Assembly: GCA_014730185.1 (NCBI GenBank)
Contig: WJIP01000288.1
Coordinates: forward strand, 1-34,346
Source: Caldithrix sp.
GTDB taxonomy: Bacteria > Calditrichota > Calditrichia > Calditrichales > Calditrichaceae
Length of the DNA: 34,346 bases
Direction of reading: 5' to 3'
Under the pieces are notes generated by a model, which was not told where the DNA came from, ran no database searches, and saw nothing but the letters and a program-made list of their open reading frames with translations. Numbering within the stretch: position 1 is the stretch's first letter; every line of letters starts with the position of its first letter. Shown here piece after piece: positions 8,498 through 17,223 of the stretch. The position numbers were made by a program, and so were the translations under genes.

Positions 8498-10761
8498 TAG
8501 TACTCAACTCCAAATGAGACATAAAATCTGCGATCCCTGATAGCAAGTCCCTCCAATCGGGTATCATCATCAAATACATTCATCACGCTAGCATTAAAAA
8601 ACAAGCCCATGCGCCATAGATCAAACGTTTTACTTAAATGAATATCCATATTATTATAACCGGGCAGATAAATCTCATAAAATCCACCATTAAATTCCCG
8701 TATCCAGCCCTGTTGTTCATTTTCTCTAAACGTGTTCATTTGAAGAGCATAGCCTGCATGGTTGATTATTACATTAAAAATATATTTTTTACTGCTTTTA
8801 AAAGGAAAAGCCGCTCTTTCCGATACGCCATAAAGACTGGCCCCAAATTCCAGTGTTAATTTTTTACGAAAAAGGTATAATGCATTTCTGGATTCTATCC
8901 CATCGATATTAGCATTCTGCACATTATCGTAAAATGGTATGGGAATACCCGGGACATAAAACAGTCGAAATTTGTTTTCATAATAATTTTTAAACAGATT
9001 GAAATCGAGTTTCCAGCCATTTACATTGGATTCATCTTCTACCGAACGTTTCATGGTTAAACCGATTTCCAGGCTTCGGTTTTGTTCGGGGCCCAGTGTT
9101 GGCTGCTGACCCGGCAAAGTAAATTTATTTTCCAATGGCATACTCAGTTGTTGGAAAAGGGTTGGAAATTTAACATTGGTCCCGAAATTGAGAAATGCAT
9201 TAAAACGATAATGGCTGTGATGACCGGAAATTAATGAAGAAAACTTAAAGGTAGGCTTGTACCACTCCTTTTCCAAGTTGGATATATCGTAAATTGACGA
9301 ACTCTGAAATGTATTTACATTATCGGCATCTGTATCTACAAAATCCTGACGTACAGCAAAATTTAAATCGGCAGTATTGATAAAGTGCGAATGTGTGGGC
9401 ACATGAAACTTTAAAATAGAAACCAGACCATGTCCCTGCCTTGTTAATCGGGCATCTTTTAAACCACGGCTTGTTAGAACCGTTTCCTGCCCATCCGTCA
9501 ATAAATTCAGACGCCCCTTTTTAAAATTATAACCCAGCAGGGCTTCAAACATGTAAAACGTCATTTGATGTTCTGCTCTGAATGTGATTTGGCGGTCATC
9601 GAATTGTTGCTGGTAATAGCCCTCCTCAAATTGCAGAGTTTGATCCCTGGTATTTTGGTTCAGAGCACCGGTTAGTCGTATCTGGTCAAAAAAACCGAAA
9701 CGACCAATCAGTTGACCGGATATAAAATTATTGTTTCTTTTTAAAGAAGTACCATTATATCCGTTACTATATTCATCGTTGCTGCCCATATAAACCAGAT
9801 TAATGTTGTAATTATCCACAGACGTATTTTCATCGCTCAAATCATAAATCAGATTAACCATGGTATTATTTCGACTATTTTTAAGCTCTGCTTCGTTATT
9901 TGCACTCTGTTGATTAACAATTTCGCGGTTATTTTTCCCTTCGCTGTAACTGCCGGATATATTCAGTTTTGAATCAAAATTATGGTTCAGTTGCAATTGC
10001 CAGTCACCGGCATTATAGGTTCCTACTTTTTGGGTAAACCGAGCTGTATAGTCTTTATAAAACCGGGGAACCATATTGATCACACCGGAAAAAGCGGTCG
10101 GGCCGTAAATACTGGAATTGCTACCGTGAATAATTTGAATCTGTTTTAAATCGTTGGGATTAATTAAAGATATATCAAACTGATTATCCAGGGTGTTATT
10201 GACCTGCACCCCATTTATCATAAACATAATGTCATCATTGTTGCCCCCCCGCAGTGCAAGAGTTTTCTGTCCGCTCAGTTCCTCATCAACCTGAATACTT
10301 TGCATGGTGCGTAACATATCTCCAACATCAACAAAGCCTTTTCGATTAAGTTTTTCGGCTTCCACCAGGATCACCGACTGGGGTATATCATTAGCAATAT
10401 GCAGTCTGTTTCTGTAAGCTTGAATGGTGATAGCCGGAACCTCCACCACCCGTGGATTGAGGTAAAAATTTTCTCTTTTACTCGCTTTTATTACCGACAT
10501 GTATAAAGTATCGAAAGCCACGTGTTCAAAGACTAGTGTGGATAAACTATCGGCGTCTGACACAGTTATTTTAAACGATCCGTCGTAAGCCGTATGAGTA
10601 CCGGCAGATTTCTGCTGGGCCAAATATATATTGACATCCCGGAGAACATTGTAAGAATTGGCATGGCGTACTTTGCCTTCAATTTTAATCTGGGCTTGTC
10701 CGCTGGTCAAACCGATTAAAACCACCAAAGTTAGTATGCAGATGATGCTACGGTTTCCCAT
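8497..10761 (-). CDS. TonB-dependent outer-membrane receptor
   Basis: A 754-residue receptor. It has a signal peptide (residues 1-23, ending SGQAQ), a carboxypeptidase-D-regulatory-like domain (about 25-105, KIEGKVRHANSYNVLRDVNIYL and AYDGSFKITV), and a plug domain (about 120-235, with VGDMLRTMQSIQV, LALRGGNNDDIMFMINGV and GSNSSIYGPTAFSGVINM). The rest is a barrel of amphipathic strands ending in FYVSFGVEY, the usual aromatic C-terminus of outer-membrane barrels. Such receptors import siderophores, vitamins or glycans using TonB energy; the ligand cannot be told here. The lipoprotein gene overlaps its 3' end. The gene diverges from the propeller sensor kinase across 160 bases containing a perfect palindrome, suggesting joint regulation. 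Confidence 0.93.
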   Translation of the reverse strand: MGNRSIICILTLVVLIGLTSGQAQIKIEGKVRHANSYNVLRDVNIYLAQQKSAGTHTAYDGSFKITVSDADSLSTLVFEHVAFDTLYMSVIKASKRENFYLNPRVVEVPAITIQAYRNRLHIANDIPQSVILVEAEKLNRKGFVDVGDMLRTMQSIQVDEELSGQKTLALRGGNNDDIMFMINGVQVNNTLDNQFDISLINPNDLKQIQIIHGSNSSIYGPTAFSGVINMVPRFYKDYTARFTQKVGTYNAGDWQLQLNHNFDSKLNISGSYSEGKNNREIVNQQSANNEAELKNSRNNTMVNLIYDLSDENTSVDNYNINLVYMGSNDEYSNGYNGTSLKRNNNFISGQLIGRFGFFDQIRLTGALNQNTRDQTLQFEEGYYQQQFDDRQITFRAEHQMTFYMFEALLGYNFKKGRLNLLTDGQETVLTSRGLKDARLTRQGHGLVSILKFHVPTHSHFINTADLNFAVRQDFVDTDADNVNTFQSSSIYDISNLEKEWYKPTFKFSSLISGHHSHYRFNAFLNFGTNVKFPTLFQQLSMPLENKFTLPGQQPTLGPEQNRSLEIGLTMKRSVEDESNVNGWKLDFNLFKNYYENKFRLFYVPGIPIPFYDNVQNANIDGIESRNALYLFRKKLTLEFGASLYGVSERAAFPFKSSKKYIFNVIINHAGYALQMNTFRENEQQGWIREFNGGFYEIYLPGYNNMDIHLSKTFDLWRMGLFFNASVMNVFDDDTRLEGLAIRDRRFYVSFGVEY

Positions 10762-10886
10762 ACCTTCTCCAAAGGAATTTTACTTTTACATTAATAGTAA
10801 ACGCCTGCAATTGCAAAAATATTCATAAAATTTTTGATTTTATGGTTTCGTGATAGAATACTTCTATTTGCCTCCATTTTTATAAA

Positions 10887-10907
10887 ACTGTAAATTAAAT
10901 TTACAGT
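10887..10907. promoter_or_regulatory. 21-bp perfect palindrome in the divergent promoter region
   Basis: Arms ACTGTAAATT and AATTTACAGT surround one central A, with no mismatch. The site lies 14 bases before the ATG of the sensor kinase gene and about 125 bases from the start of the divergent TonB receptor gene. Such symmetry suits a dimeric repressor or activator, and the position so close to the start would fit repression or autoregulation of the kinase operon. A cruciform or mRNA hairpin masking the ribosome site (TTGGAG just after the palindrome) is another possibility. Confidence 0.5.
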
Positions 10908-10921
10908 ATTGGAGCTCCATC

Positions 10922-13900
10922 ATGAAAAAACTGTGTTTGATTACGCTTCTAACCTTTCAAATGGCATTGAGCCAAAGTATTCCCTCTGATTCTTCCTTTT
11001 CTATGCTCTCAGCCAATTTAATTGCAGGCCTCATCCCGGATATCGAAGACGGTTACGGAGTTGCCTTTAAAGATTTTAATAATGATGGATATGCAGATAT
11101 TTATTTGGTCTGTTTCCGACATCTGAACCGACTACTGGTTAATAACGGAGGCATCATACCCTTTGTTGACCGTACCATACAATCCGGGCTGGGCGGTTAC
11201 TTAATGCCAAGGGGCCAAAGTAACCTTGAACTGGGTGCTTCTGCGGCAGATTATGATAATGATGGTCTTTGTGATATTTTTCTGGCGGGATGGGGAAAAA
11301 CCCACAAACTTTTTCATAATAACGGCCAGCTCTTTTTCGAAGACCGTACCGACAGGTTATCTTTATATGGCGGCGTTAACGCCAATACAGGTCTTTGGTT
11401 CGATGCCAATAATGATGGGTTTCTCGATTTATACGTCACCGATGAACACCGATCGAATCGACTACTGATCAATAACCGCAAAGGAGGGTTTGACGAACAA
11501 CCGTGGTTTATAAGCATGCGGGATACGGTAAACAGCCAGGGCGGTTGTGTATCCGACTTTGATCAGGACGGTGATAACGATTTGTATATCGCCAACTGGC
11601 TGGCGCCTGATTATTTACTTATTAATAACGGAAGAGGCCAGTTTGAAACCGCAAAGTTATCTGTACCAACTTTGCTTGAAAAAACCTCATCCAACAGTGC
11701 CACCAGCGGAGATATTGATAATGACGGTGATACAGATTTACTGATTGCCTCCCGTGATGGAAAAATTTATCTGTACTATAATCAATTAAAGCAGGGCGGC
11801 TTTGGTTTTACAGCGGACTCCACCCATGCATTCTATGAAACCGGTCAGAATAGCTATGGTATCCTGCTTCAGGATTTCAACCACGATGGATGGCTGGATT
11901 GTTTCATTACTGCCAGGGGGATCAATCGGCTCTACCTAAATGACGGTAAAGGCAGCTTTAATTCGGATTATGATACCAACAACCAAAGGGCTTATAGTAC
12001 AGGAGCCGCTACAGCTGATTTTGATGTTGATGGTGATTTGGATCTTTTTGTTGCCAATAAAAATGCGGTCAGCCAGATTTATCTGAATCCTACGAACCGC
12101 GACGATTATATCAAATTAAAACTATTGGGTATTTCTTCCAATCGTGAGGCGTTCGGCAGTAAAGTCTTTTTCTATCATGTACATGATTCATCACGCAGAC
12201 TACTGGGTATACGTGAACTTCAGGCTCAATCCGGCTATTTATCCTCATCTCAGCCCATTGTTCATTTCGGAACATCAACCTATGAACAACTTGAAGCTCG
12301 CATTATTTTCCCGTCGGGAAAGACCGTCTATCAGAAAGAATTGACACCCGGTCAAACATATCTTATACAGGAATACGCAACTTTATCCGGTTTTTTCCTG
12401 AAGCTTTACCATCGCATCATCTTTCATATGCAAAGGCCGAATGTTTGGCTGACGATTGGTCTGCTAATACTGTATCTGACATTTATTGTTTTATATTTCA
12501 ATTGGGGAAGTATCCGTTACCGATGGTCGAATTCCGTAATCCTTTTACAGGTATCCATTTTGATACTGATGACACTTTCCATATTGATCGTTTTGCGCGA
12601 TGCATCATTATTATCCAATCTGAAAATTCTGAATGCAGGTTTAATCGCAGTCATATTGCTTGGTATCGTTTATTCCGAATTTGTAAATTCAGTTCGTAAA
12701 AAACGAATATATTTCCGGAAAAGCCTGCAAGCGGTTAGCGATAGTATGATCAATATCCATGACAACGATAAAATTATTAACTCTCTGATAAATAATTTAT
12801 TATTGCACGAGCACATTCAATACGGTGCCTTTTATACATACCAAACAAACTCTCTGAGCATTGCCGAACGACAGCCAGCGGATAAGTTCTCTGTAGATTC
12901 ACCGCCCATCAACCAGGCAACACTCGATCACCTGTTGGGACAGATACTTTTTATAAAAAACCGCGATAACCAATTAAATCCTGTATTTGAGCAGATTAAT
13001 GCCAACGTTATGTTAAGCGTCAAACACGAAAAACAATTATATGGTATCATTGTATTACAAATGAAAGACCCTCAATCATCCATCAATAATGAAGATTTAC
13101 AGTATGTTCAGACTGTTGCAAATCAAATGGCTATTGCCATTGAAAACAATAATTATATCGAACACAGCGCTGTGATGGCCAAAAAACTGGCAGAAGCCGA
13201 AACCCGAGAAAAATATCTCCGGGAACTTGAACAAAAAAATAAAGCTTTGGACGAGAAAAATATCGCCCTCACCAGGCTTTACAAAGAATTGCAGGATAAA
13301 GAATCACAACTCATCCACTCCGAAAAAATGGCTTCTCTGGGTCAATTAGTTGCCGGCATTTCCCACGAGCTGAATAACCCCATTAGTTTTATTTATGCCA
13401 ATTCCAAAACATTGAAGGATTATATTAATCAGCTCAGAGGGTGGATTGAAAGGAATCCAAAAACACTCGACAGACAGGCCGGCAAGGAATGGGATAATAT
13501 TCTATCTGATATTCATTCAATTATTGAGGATAATATTTCCGGTAGTATGGCCATCAAGGAAATTATTTTGAATTTGAAAAGTTTTTCGCGTATAGATCAA
13601 GCTCATTGGAAAAAGACTTATATTAGCGATGCCGTGGACACATGCTTAAAAATCCTTGCACCGCAAATTACCGATTCGGTTAGTATTAAAAAAATTTTAA
13701 ATGATGATCCACCAATTTATTGTAACCCGGGACAATTGAATCAGGTTTTGGTTAATATTATTTCCAATGCTGTCGAAGCTTTGCAGGGCCAGGGGCAAAT
13801 TATTATTCGTACGACCGAAAAGAATAACTATTTGTGTGTGGATATTGAGGACGATGGAATCGGCATCGATGACACCCATATTAACAATATTTTTGATCCC

Positions 13901-14068
13901 TTTTTCACCACTAAAGATGTTAATAAAGGCACAGGGCTGGGTCTGAGTATATCTTATTCCATAATCAAAAAACACCACGGCCATATCCGCGTAAAAAGCA
14001 ACAAAAACAAAGGCACCGTATTTACTATTGAACTGCCTTTAAACCAACAGCAGGATACCAATGGATAA
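10922..14068 (+). CDS. FG-GAP propeller / ASPIC-UnbV / GAF sensor histidine kinase
   Basis: A 1048-residue one-piece sensor. After a signal peptide (about residues 1-18) come seven FG-GAP/VCBS-type repeats with calcium-loop motifs such as DFNNDGYAD and DIDNDGDTD. They begin near residues 51, 110, 161, 212, 264, 318 and 366, consistent with a seven-bladed beta-propeller outside the membrane. An ASPIC/UnbV-like domain follows (about 400-485). Three or so membrane segments lie between 505 and 600. A GAF-like domain (about 620-745), a coiled coil (about 755-805), and a HisKA region with H815 in GISHELNNP come next. The ATPase domain has NIISNAVEAL, DDGIGI and GTGLGL. It should phosphorylate the NtrC-type regulator whose gene overlaps its last eight bases. 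Whether it senses glycans, Ca2+ or protein partners is unknown. Confidence 0.92.
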   Translation: MKKLCLITLLTFQMALSQSIPSDSSFSMLSANLIAGLIPDIEDGYGVAFKDFNNDGYADIYLVCFRHLNRLLVNNGGIIPFVDRTIQSGLGGYLMPRGQSNLELGASAADYDNDGLCDIFLAGWGKTHKLFHNNGQLFFEDRTDRLSLYGGVNANTGLWFDANNDGFLDLYVTDEHRSNRLLINNRKGGFDEQPWFISMRDTVNSQGGCVSDFDQDGDNDLYIANWLAPDYLLINNGRGQFETAKLSVPTLLEKTSSNSATSGDIDNDGDTDLLIASRDGKIYLYYNQLKQGGFGFTADSTHAFYETGQNSYGILLQDFNHDGWLDCFITARGINRLYLNDGKGSFNSDYDTNNQRAYSTGAATADFDVDGDLDLFVANKNAVSQIYLNPTNRDDYIKLKLLGISSNREAFGSKVFFYHVHDSSRRLLGIRELQAQSGYLSSSQPIVHFGTSTYEQLEARIIFPSGKTVYQKELTPGQTYLIQEYATLSGFFLKLYHRIIFHMQRPNVWLTIGLLILYLTFIVLYFNWGSIRYRWSNSVILLQVSILILMTLSILIVLRDASLLSNLKILNAGLIAVILLGIVYSEFVNSVRKKRIYFRKSLQAVSDSMINIHDNDKIINSLINNLLLHEHIQYGAFYTYQTNSLSIAERQPADKFSVDSPPINQATLDHLLGQILFIKNRDNQLNPVFEQINANVMLSVKHEKQLYGIIVLQMKDPQSSINNEDLQYVQTVANQMAIAIENNNYIEHSAVMAKKLAEAETREKYLRELEQKNKALDEKNIALTRLYKELQDKESQLIHSEKMASLGQLVAGISHELNNPISFIYANSKTLKDYINQLRGWIERNPKTLDRQAGKEWDNILSDIHSIIEDNISGSMAIKEIILNLKSFSRIDQAHWKKTYISDAVDTCLKILAPQITDSVSIKKILNDDPPIYCNPGQLNQVLVNIISNAVEALQGQGQIIIRTTEKNNYLCVDIEDDGIGIDDTHINNIFDPFFTTKDVNKGTGLGLSISYSIIKKHHGHIRVKSNKNKGTVFTIELPLNQQQDTNG

Positions 14069-15509
14069 GCAAGAAAGTCTATTAGCCGTTGATGATCAGA
14101 CGCAAATTCTGAACACATTAAGCCGGATGTTCAAAACCCGGTATCAAGTATTTACGGCATCATCCGGTGAGAAAGGTCTGCAGATATTAAAAGAGCATAA
14201 TATTGCTGTTATAATCAGCGACCAACGCATGCCTGAAATGGATGGTGTAACATTTTTAAGTAAAGCCATGGAAATACAACCGAAAGCCATCCGTTTATTA
14301 ATTACAGGTTACAGCGATATCGACGCAACCATTGAGGCGGTAAACCAGGCTAAAATATTTCAATATATTGCCAAACCCTTTGAACCCGATGAGTTGATAC
14401 AAATTATTGATACCGCAATACACCACTATCGCTTGCAAAGAGAGAACGAAACTTTACAAGCACGGCTACAGGAAGCTAACCGTAAATTGAACCGGGAAAA
14501 AAATGAACTGCAAAAGCAAGTCGAACAAGAATTGAAGTTGGATAATTTGATTGGCCACAGTGCTGAAATGCTGCGTATTTTTAAAATGATCAAAAAGGTG
14601 GTCAAAACACCCACTACTGTTCTCTTACTCGGAGAAACCGGTACGGGCAAAGAGCTGTTAGCCAGAGCCATCCATTATAACAGCAATCGAAAAAACAATA
14701 TATTTGTTGTACAAAATTGTGCGGCCGTTCCAGACACCTTGCTGCAAAGTGAATTATTCGGGCACGTTAAAGGGGCCTTTACCGGGGCTGTTACCGATAA
14801 GAAAGGTGTTTTTGAGCATGCCCATAAGGGAACTATTTTTTTGGATGAAATCGGTGATACTTCATCCTCATTTCAACTTGGCCTGCTGCGTGTATTGCAG
14901 GAAGGTAGCATTAAACCTCTGGGATCTCTATCCGAAAAAGTAGTGGATGTACGGGTAATAGCGGCGACCAACCAAAACCTGGAAAAAGCGGTCACGGAGG
15001 GACGCTTTCGGGAAGATCTGTATTATCGCCTGAGTGTCTTTCCCATCCATATCCCTCCATTGCGAGAACGCCGTGAAGATATACCGGATTTAGTGGAATT
15101 TTTCCTTAAGAAATATGCTACCCGAATCGGCAAATCGGTTAAAGGTGTTGATGACCAAACCATACAAGTATTGATGGAATATCCATTTCCCGGTAATATT
15201 CGTGAACTTGAAAATGAGATGGAAAGGGCCGTAACATTAGCAGAAGAAAATCAATTGATCACTTCAGATTTATTGTCATCCCGCTTTAAAAATCGCATAA
15301 CAGAAGTTCCCTTTGAACCGGTACGTCCATCATCATTCAATCTTAAAGAAGCGGTATCCGAATTGGAAGAAAAATTAATTAAAGATGCCCTGGATAAAAC
15401 CGGAGGTAATATTTTACGGGCGGCAGCGAGACTGGGAATCAGCCGGGTGGGTTTGCATAAAATGATAAAACGTCATAATATTAACGTCACTGTTTTTAAA
15501 CATAGATGA
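14061..15509 (+). CDS. NtrC-family sigma-54 activating response regulator
   Basis: A 482-residue regulator with three domains. The receiver (about 1-125) has D11/D12 and phospho-acceptor D54 in SDQRMPEMDG. A coiled linker (about 130-160) follows. The AAA+ domain has Walker A GETGTGKE (191-198), the sigma-54 contact loop GAFTGA (238-243), and Walker B TIFLDEIGD. The C-terminal Fis-type helix-turn-helix is GGNILRAAARLGISRVGLHK. GAFTGA shows it can open sigma-54 promoters when phosphorylated. The gene overlaps the sensor kinase gene by eight bases, so they form one signalling pair. A fair sigma-54 promoter lies about 600 bases downstream, ahead of the Tyr-rich lipoprotein gene, and is a natural target candidate. 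Confidence 0.96.
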   Translation: MDKQESLLAVDDQTQILNTLSRMFKTRYQVFTASSGEKGLQILKEHNIAVIISDQRMPEMDGVTFLSKAMEIQPKAIRLLITGYSDIDATIEAVNQAKIFQYIAKPFEPDELIQIIDTAIHHYRLQRENETLQARLQEANRKLNREKNELQKQVEQELKLDNLIGHSAEMLRIFKMIKKVVKTPTTVLLLGETGTGKELLARAIHYNSNRKNNIFVVQNCAAVPDTLLQSELFGHVKGAFTGAVTDKKGVFEHAHKGTIFLDEIGDTSSSFQLGLLRVLQEGSIKPLGSLSEKVVDVRVIAATNQNLEKAVTEGRFREDLYYRLSVFPIHIPPLRERREDIPDLVEFFLKKYATRIGKSVKGVDDQTIQVLMEYPFPGNIRELENEMERAVTLAEENQLITSDLLSSRFKNRITEVPFEPVRPSSFNLKEAVSELEEKLIKDALDKTGGNILRAAARLGISRVGLHKMIKRHNINVTVFKHR

Positions 15510-15522
15510 AGCTTTAAAAAAT

Positions 15523-15993
15523 ATGATTAAGATTGTTATTCCCGGTTATCGAAAAATGGAATTGTCCTCTTTGGTTCTGGATTATAACGGTACCCTGGCT
15601 GTGGACGGCAAACTTGTATCTGCGGTTAAAGAAAAATTACCGGATTTGGCCAGGCACCTTAAGATTCATGTCATTACCGCAGATACCTTTGGCGCGGTGA
15701 AATACGAAATGGGTGAACTTCCCTGTGAAATTGTCGTTATTAAAGGAGACAAACAAGCAGAGCAAAAGTTAAATTATATTAAAAACCTGAACGCGGAGAA
15801 AGTAGTAGCCATTGGTAATGGCAGGAACGATCATCTGATGTTGCAATATGCCGGTTTAGGGATTGCAACCATTCAAACCGAAGGAAGTGCTGCTTTGACT
15901 CTGCAATCTGCCGATATTGTGGTGACAGATATTGGACATGCGCTGGATTTATTGAATCAGCCAAATCGAATAAAAGCCACCTTACGACAATGA
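15523..15993 (+). CDS. HAD-superfamily soluble P-type ATPase-like phosphatase
   Basis: A 156-residue HAD protein. Motif I is DYNGTLAVDG with nucleophile D20. The second Asp of the usual DxD is replaced by Asn, as in the small proteins related to P-type ATPase phosphorylation domains (COG4087-like). Motif II is a Thr in VITAD, motif III is the Lys near IVVIKGDKQAEQK, and motif IV is AIGNGRNDHLML. It is probably a small-molecule phosphatase or nucleotide-binding regulator in the cytoplasm; the substrate is not evident. It begins 13 bases after the sigma-54 activator gene, so it is likely in the same operon. An alternative start is the ATG at residue 12. Confidence 0.85.
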   Translation: MIKIVIPGYRKMELSSLVLDYNGTLAVDGKLVSAVKEKLPDLARHLKIHVITADTFGAVKYEMGELPCEIVVIKGDKQAEQKLNYIKNLNAEKVVAIGNGRNDHLMLQYAGLGIATIQTEGSAALTLQSADIVVTDIGHALDLLNQPNRIKATLRQ

Positions 15994-16120
15994 TGATATG
16001 TTCACAAAATAAACATTACTGTTAACATGTTTTACATTTGTCGAGCAGACGGAAAAAGGATCAAAATTGAAAACACCTTTATTGGGCGTATTTACCGGGC
16101 TTTTTTATATAGCTATGCTT

Positions 16121-16136
16121 TGGCACAATTATTGAA
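16121..16136 (+). promoter_or_regulatory. Candidate sigma-54 (-24/-12) promoter
   Basis: TGGCACA, four bases, then TTGA matches the sigma-54 consensus TGGCACG-N4-TTGC with correct spacing and two mismatches (A for G at the end of the -24 block, A for C in the -12 block). Transcription would start near 16146, leaving about 30 bases of leader before the ATG at 16176. About 100 bases upstream, a TGTTAACA palindrome (16020-16027) lies where an enhancer-bound activator normally sits. The only sigma-54 activator in the window is the regulator encoded at 14061. Confidence 0.5.
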
Positions 16137-16175
16137 GAATTATATATAGATAATTTAGTTAGGAGTGGTTTTATT

Positions 16176-17198
16176 ATGCGTTATTTAAAAAGTTTAACTT
16201 TAAGCATATTAACGGCATTCATTTTTACTGCATGTTATACACAGTTTGCCGTTGTTGAGCGTCATCATACCGACACCAGCGATGATTATTATTATCAAGA
16301 AGGAAATGATACGCTTTATTATTATGAAGAGGATCCTTATCCATATTCCACTCATCATCATTATTATTATGACCGGCCTTTTGACTTCGGTTTTAATTTT
16401 GGTTATTACGACCCGGCGTTTGCCTGGAACTATTTCGGAGCATCTTATTACTGGCACACACCTTATCCCTACTGGGGGAATCCTTATTGGTATCGGCCCG
16501 GCTACATCGGCTGGCATCCCTATTATCCCGACTGGTATTGGTATGACTATTGGTACGGCAATCCCGTTTATTATTCGCAAAAAACGTTTAAAAAACGTCC
16601 TTTTGGCAAAGATGGCACGGCGTTGCGTAGCAATGGGAGCAGACGCGTTACGTTGAGTGGATCTTCTCCGGGAGCGGTTCGAACCAACCGCCCGACACAG
16701 GGTAGTTCAAGAATAAGTGAATATCCTTCGACGTCTTCACGGCGCAGCACGTTCAGAAGTGGCTCGGATAACAGTTTTAGCAGTGACCGCAAGGCAGTGC
16801 GTGTTAGTGGTTCATCTACAACGGTACGTAATAAAACCGGTGAGAGTAGAAATGATCAGGCTGTCAAAAGTACTGATCGTCGATCTAAACGCACGTATTA
16901 TCCTATTACGCGGTCTGCAAAGACATCCAAACCGAAACCGGTCAAAATTATTCGTAAAAATCGCTCATCCGGTTCATCCACAAGTTCCGGCTCAACGAAT
17001 AAATCCTATCGTACCAAAAGCCGTTCCAGTTCCAGCAGCTCTTCTTATACACCGCGCAGAAGCTCGAGCTCCAGTCGATCCAGTTACTCTGCCCCCAGTC
17101 GCAGTAGTAGTTCATCATCGCGTAGCCAGAGCAGTAGCCGCTCCTCAAGCTCCAGCAGCCGGTCTTCCAGTTCGAATCGGAGTTCCAGCCGGAAATAA
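16176..17198 (+). CDS. Tyr/Trp-rich and Ser/Arg-rich low-complexity lipoprotein
   Basis: A 340-residue exported protein of unusual composition; no family recognised. The N-terminus is a lipoprotein-like signal ending FIFTAC (C20), although Phe at -3 is less common in a lipobox. Residues about 36-135 are extremely rich in Tyr, Trp, Pro and His (runs such as YYYQEGND, HHHYYYD and DWYWYDYWYG). The rest is basic and Ser-rich, ending in long Ser/Arg stretches resembling an SR tail. This suggests a disordered, possibly cross-linkable or surface-coating protein anchored to the outer membrane; that is inference. GTTAGGAG serves as ribosome site. It is followed 25 bases later by a FadL-type porin gene and preceded by a sigma-54-like promoter. 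Confidence 0.8.
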   Translation: MRYLKSLTLSILTAFIFTACYTQFAVVERHHTDTSDDYYYQEGNDTLYYYEEDPYPYSTHHHYYYDRPFDFGFNFGYYDPAFAWNYFGASYYWHTPYPYWGNPYWYRPGYIGWHPYYPDWYWYDYWYGNPVYYSQKTFKKRPFGKDGTALRSNGSRRVTLSGSSPGAVRTNRPTQGSSRISEYPSTSSRRSTFRSGSDNSFSSDRKAVRVSGSSTTVRNKTGESRNDQAVKSTDRRSKRTYYPITRSAKTSKPKPVKIIRKNRSSGSSTSSGSTNKSYRTKSRSSSSSSSYTPRRSSSSSRSSYSAPSRSSSSSSRSQSSSRSSSSSSRSSSSNRSSSRK

Positions 17199-17223
17199 CA
17201 TTAGATAAAAGGATATTGCAGAT

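Noticed and set aside
16209-16656. Ile-rich open frames overlapping the Tyr-rich lipoprotein gene on both strands
   Set aside because: They arise from the repetitive TAT/TAC-rich coding sequence read in other frames and lack signals of their own, whereas the lipoprotein frame has a ribosome site and signal peptide.
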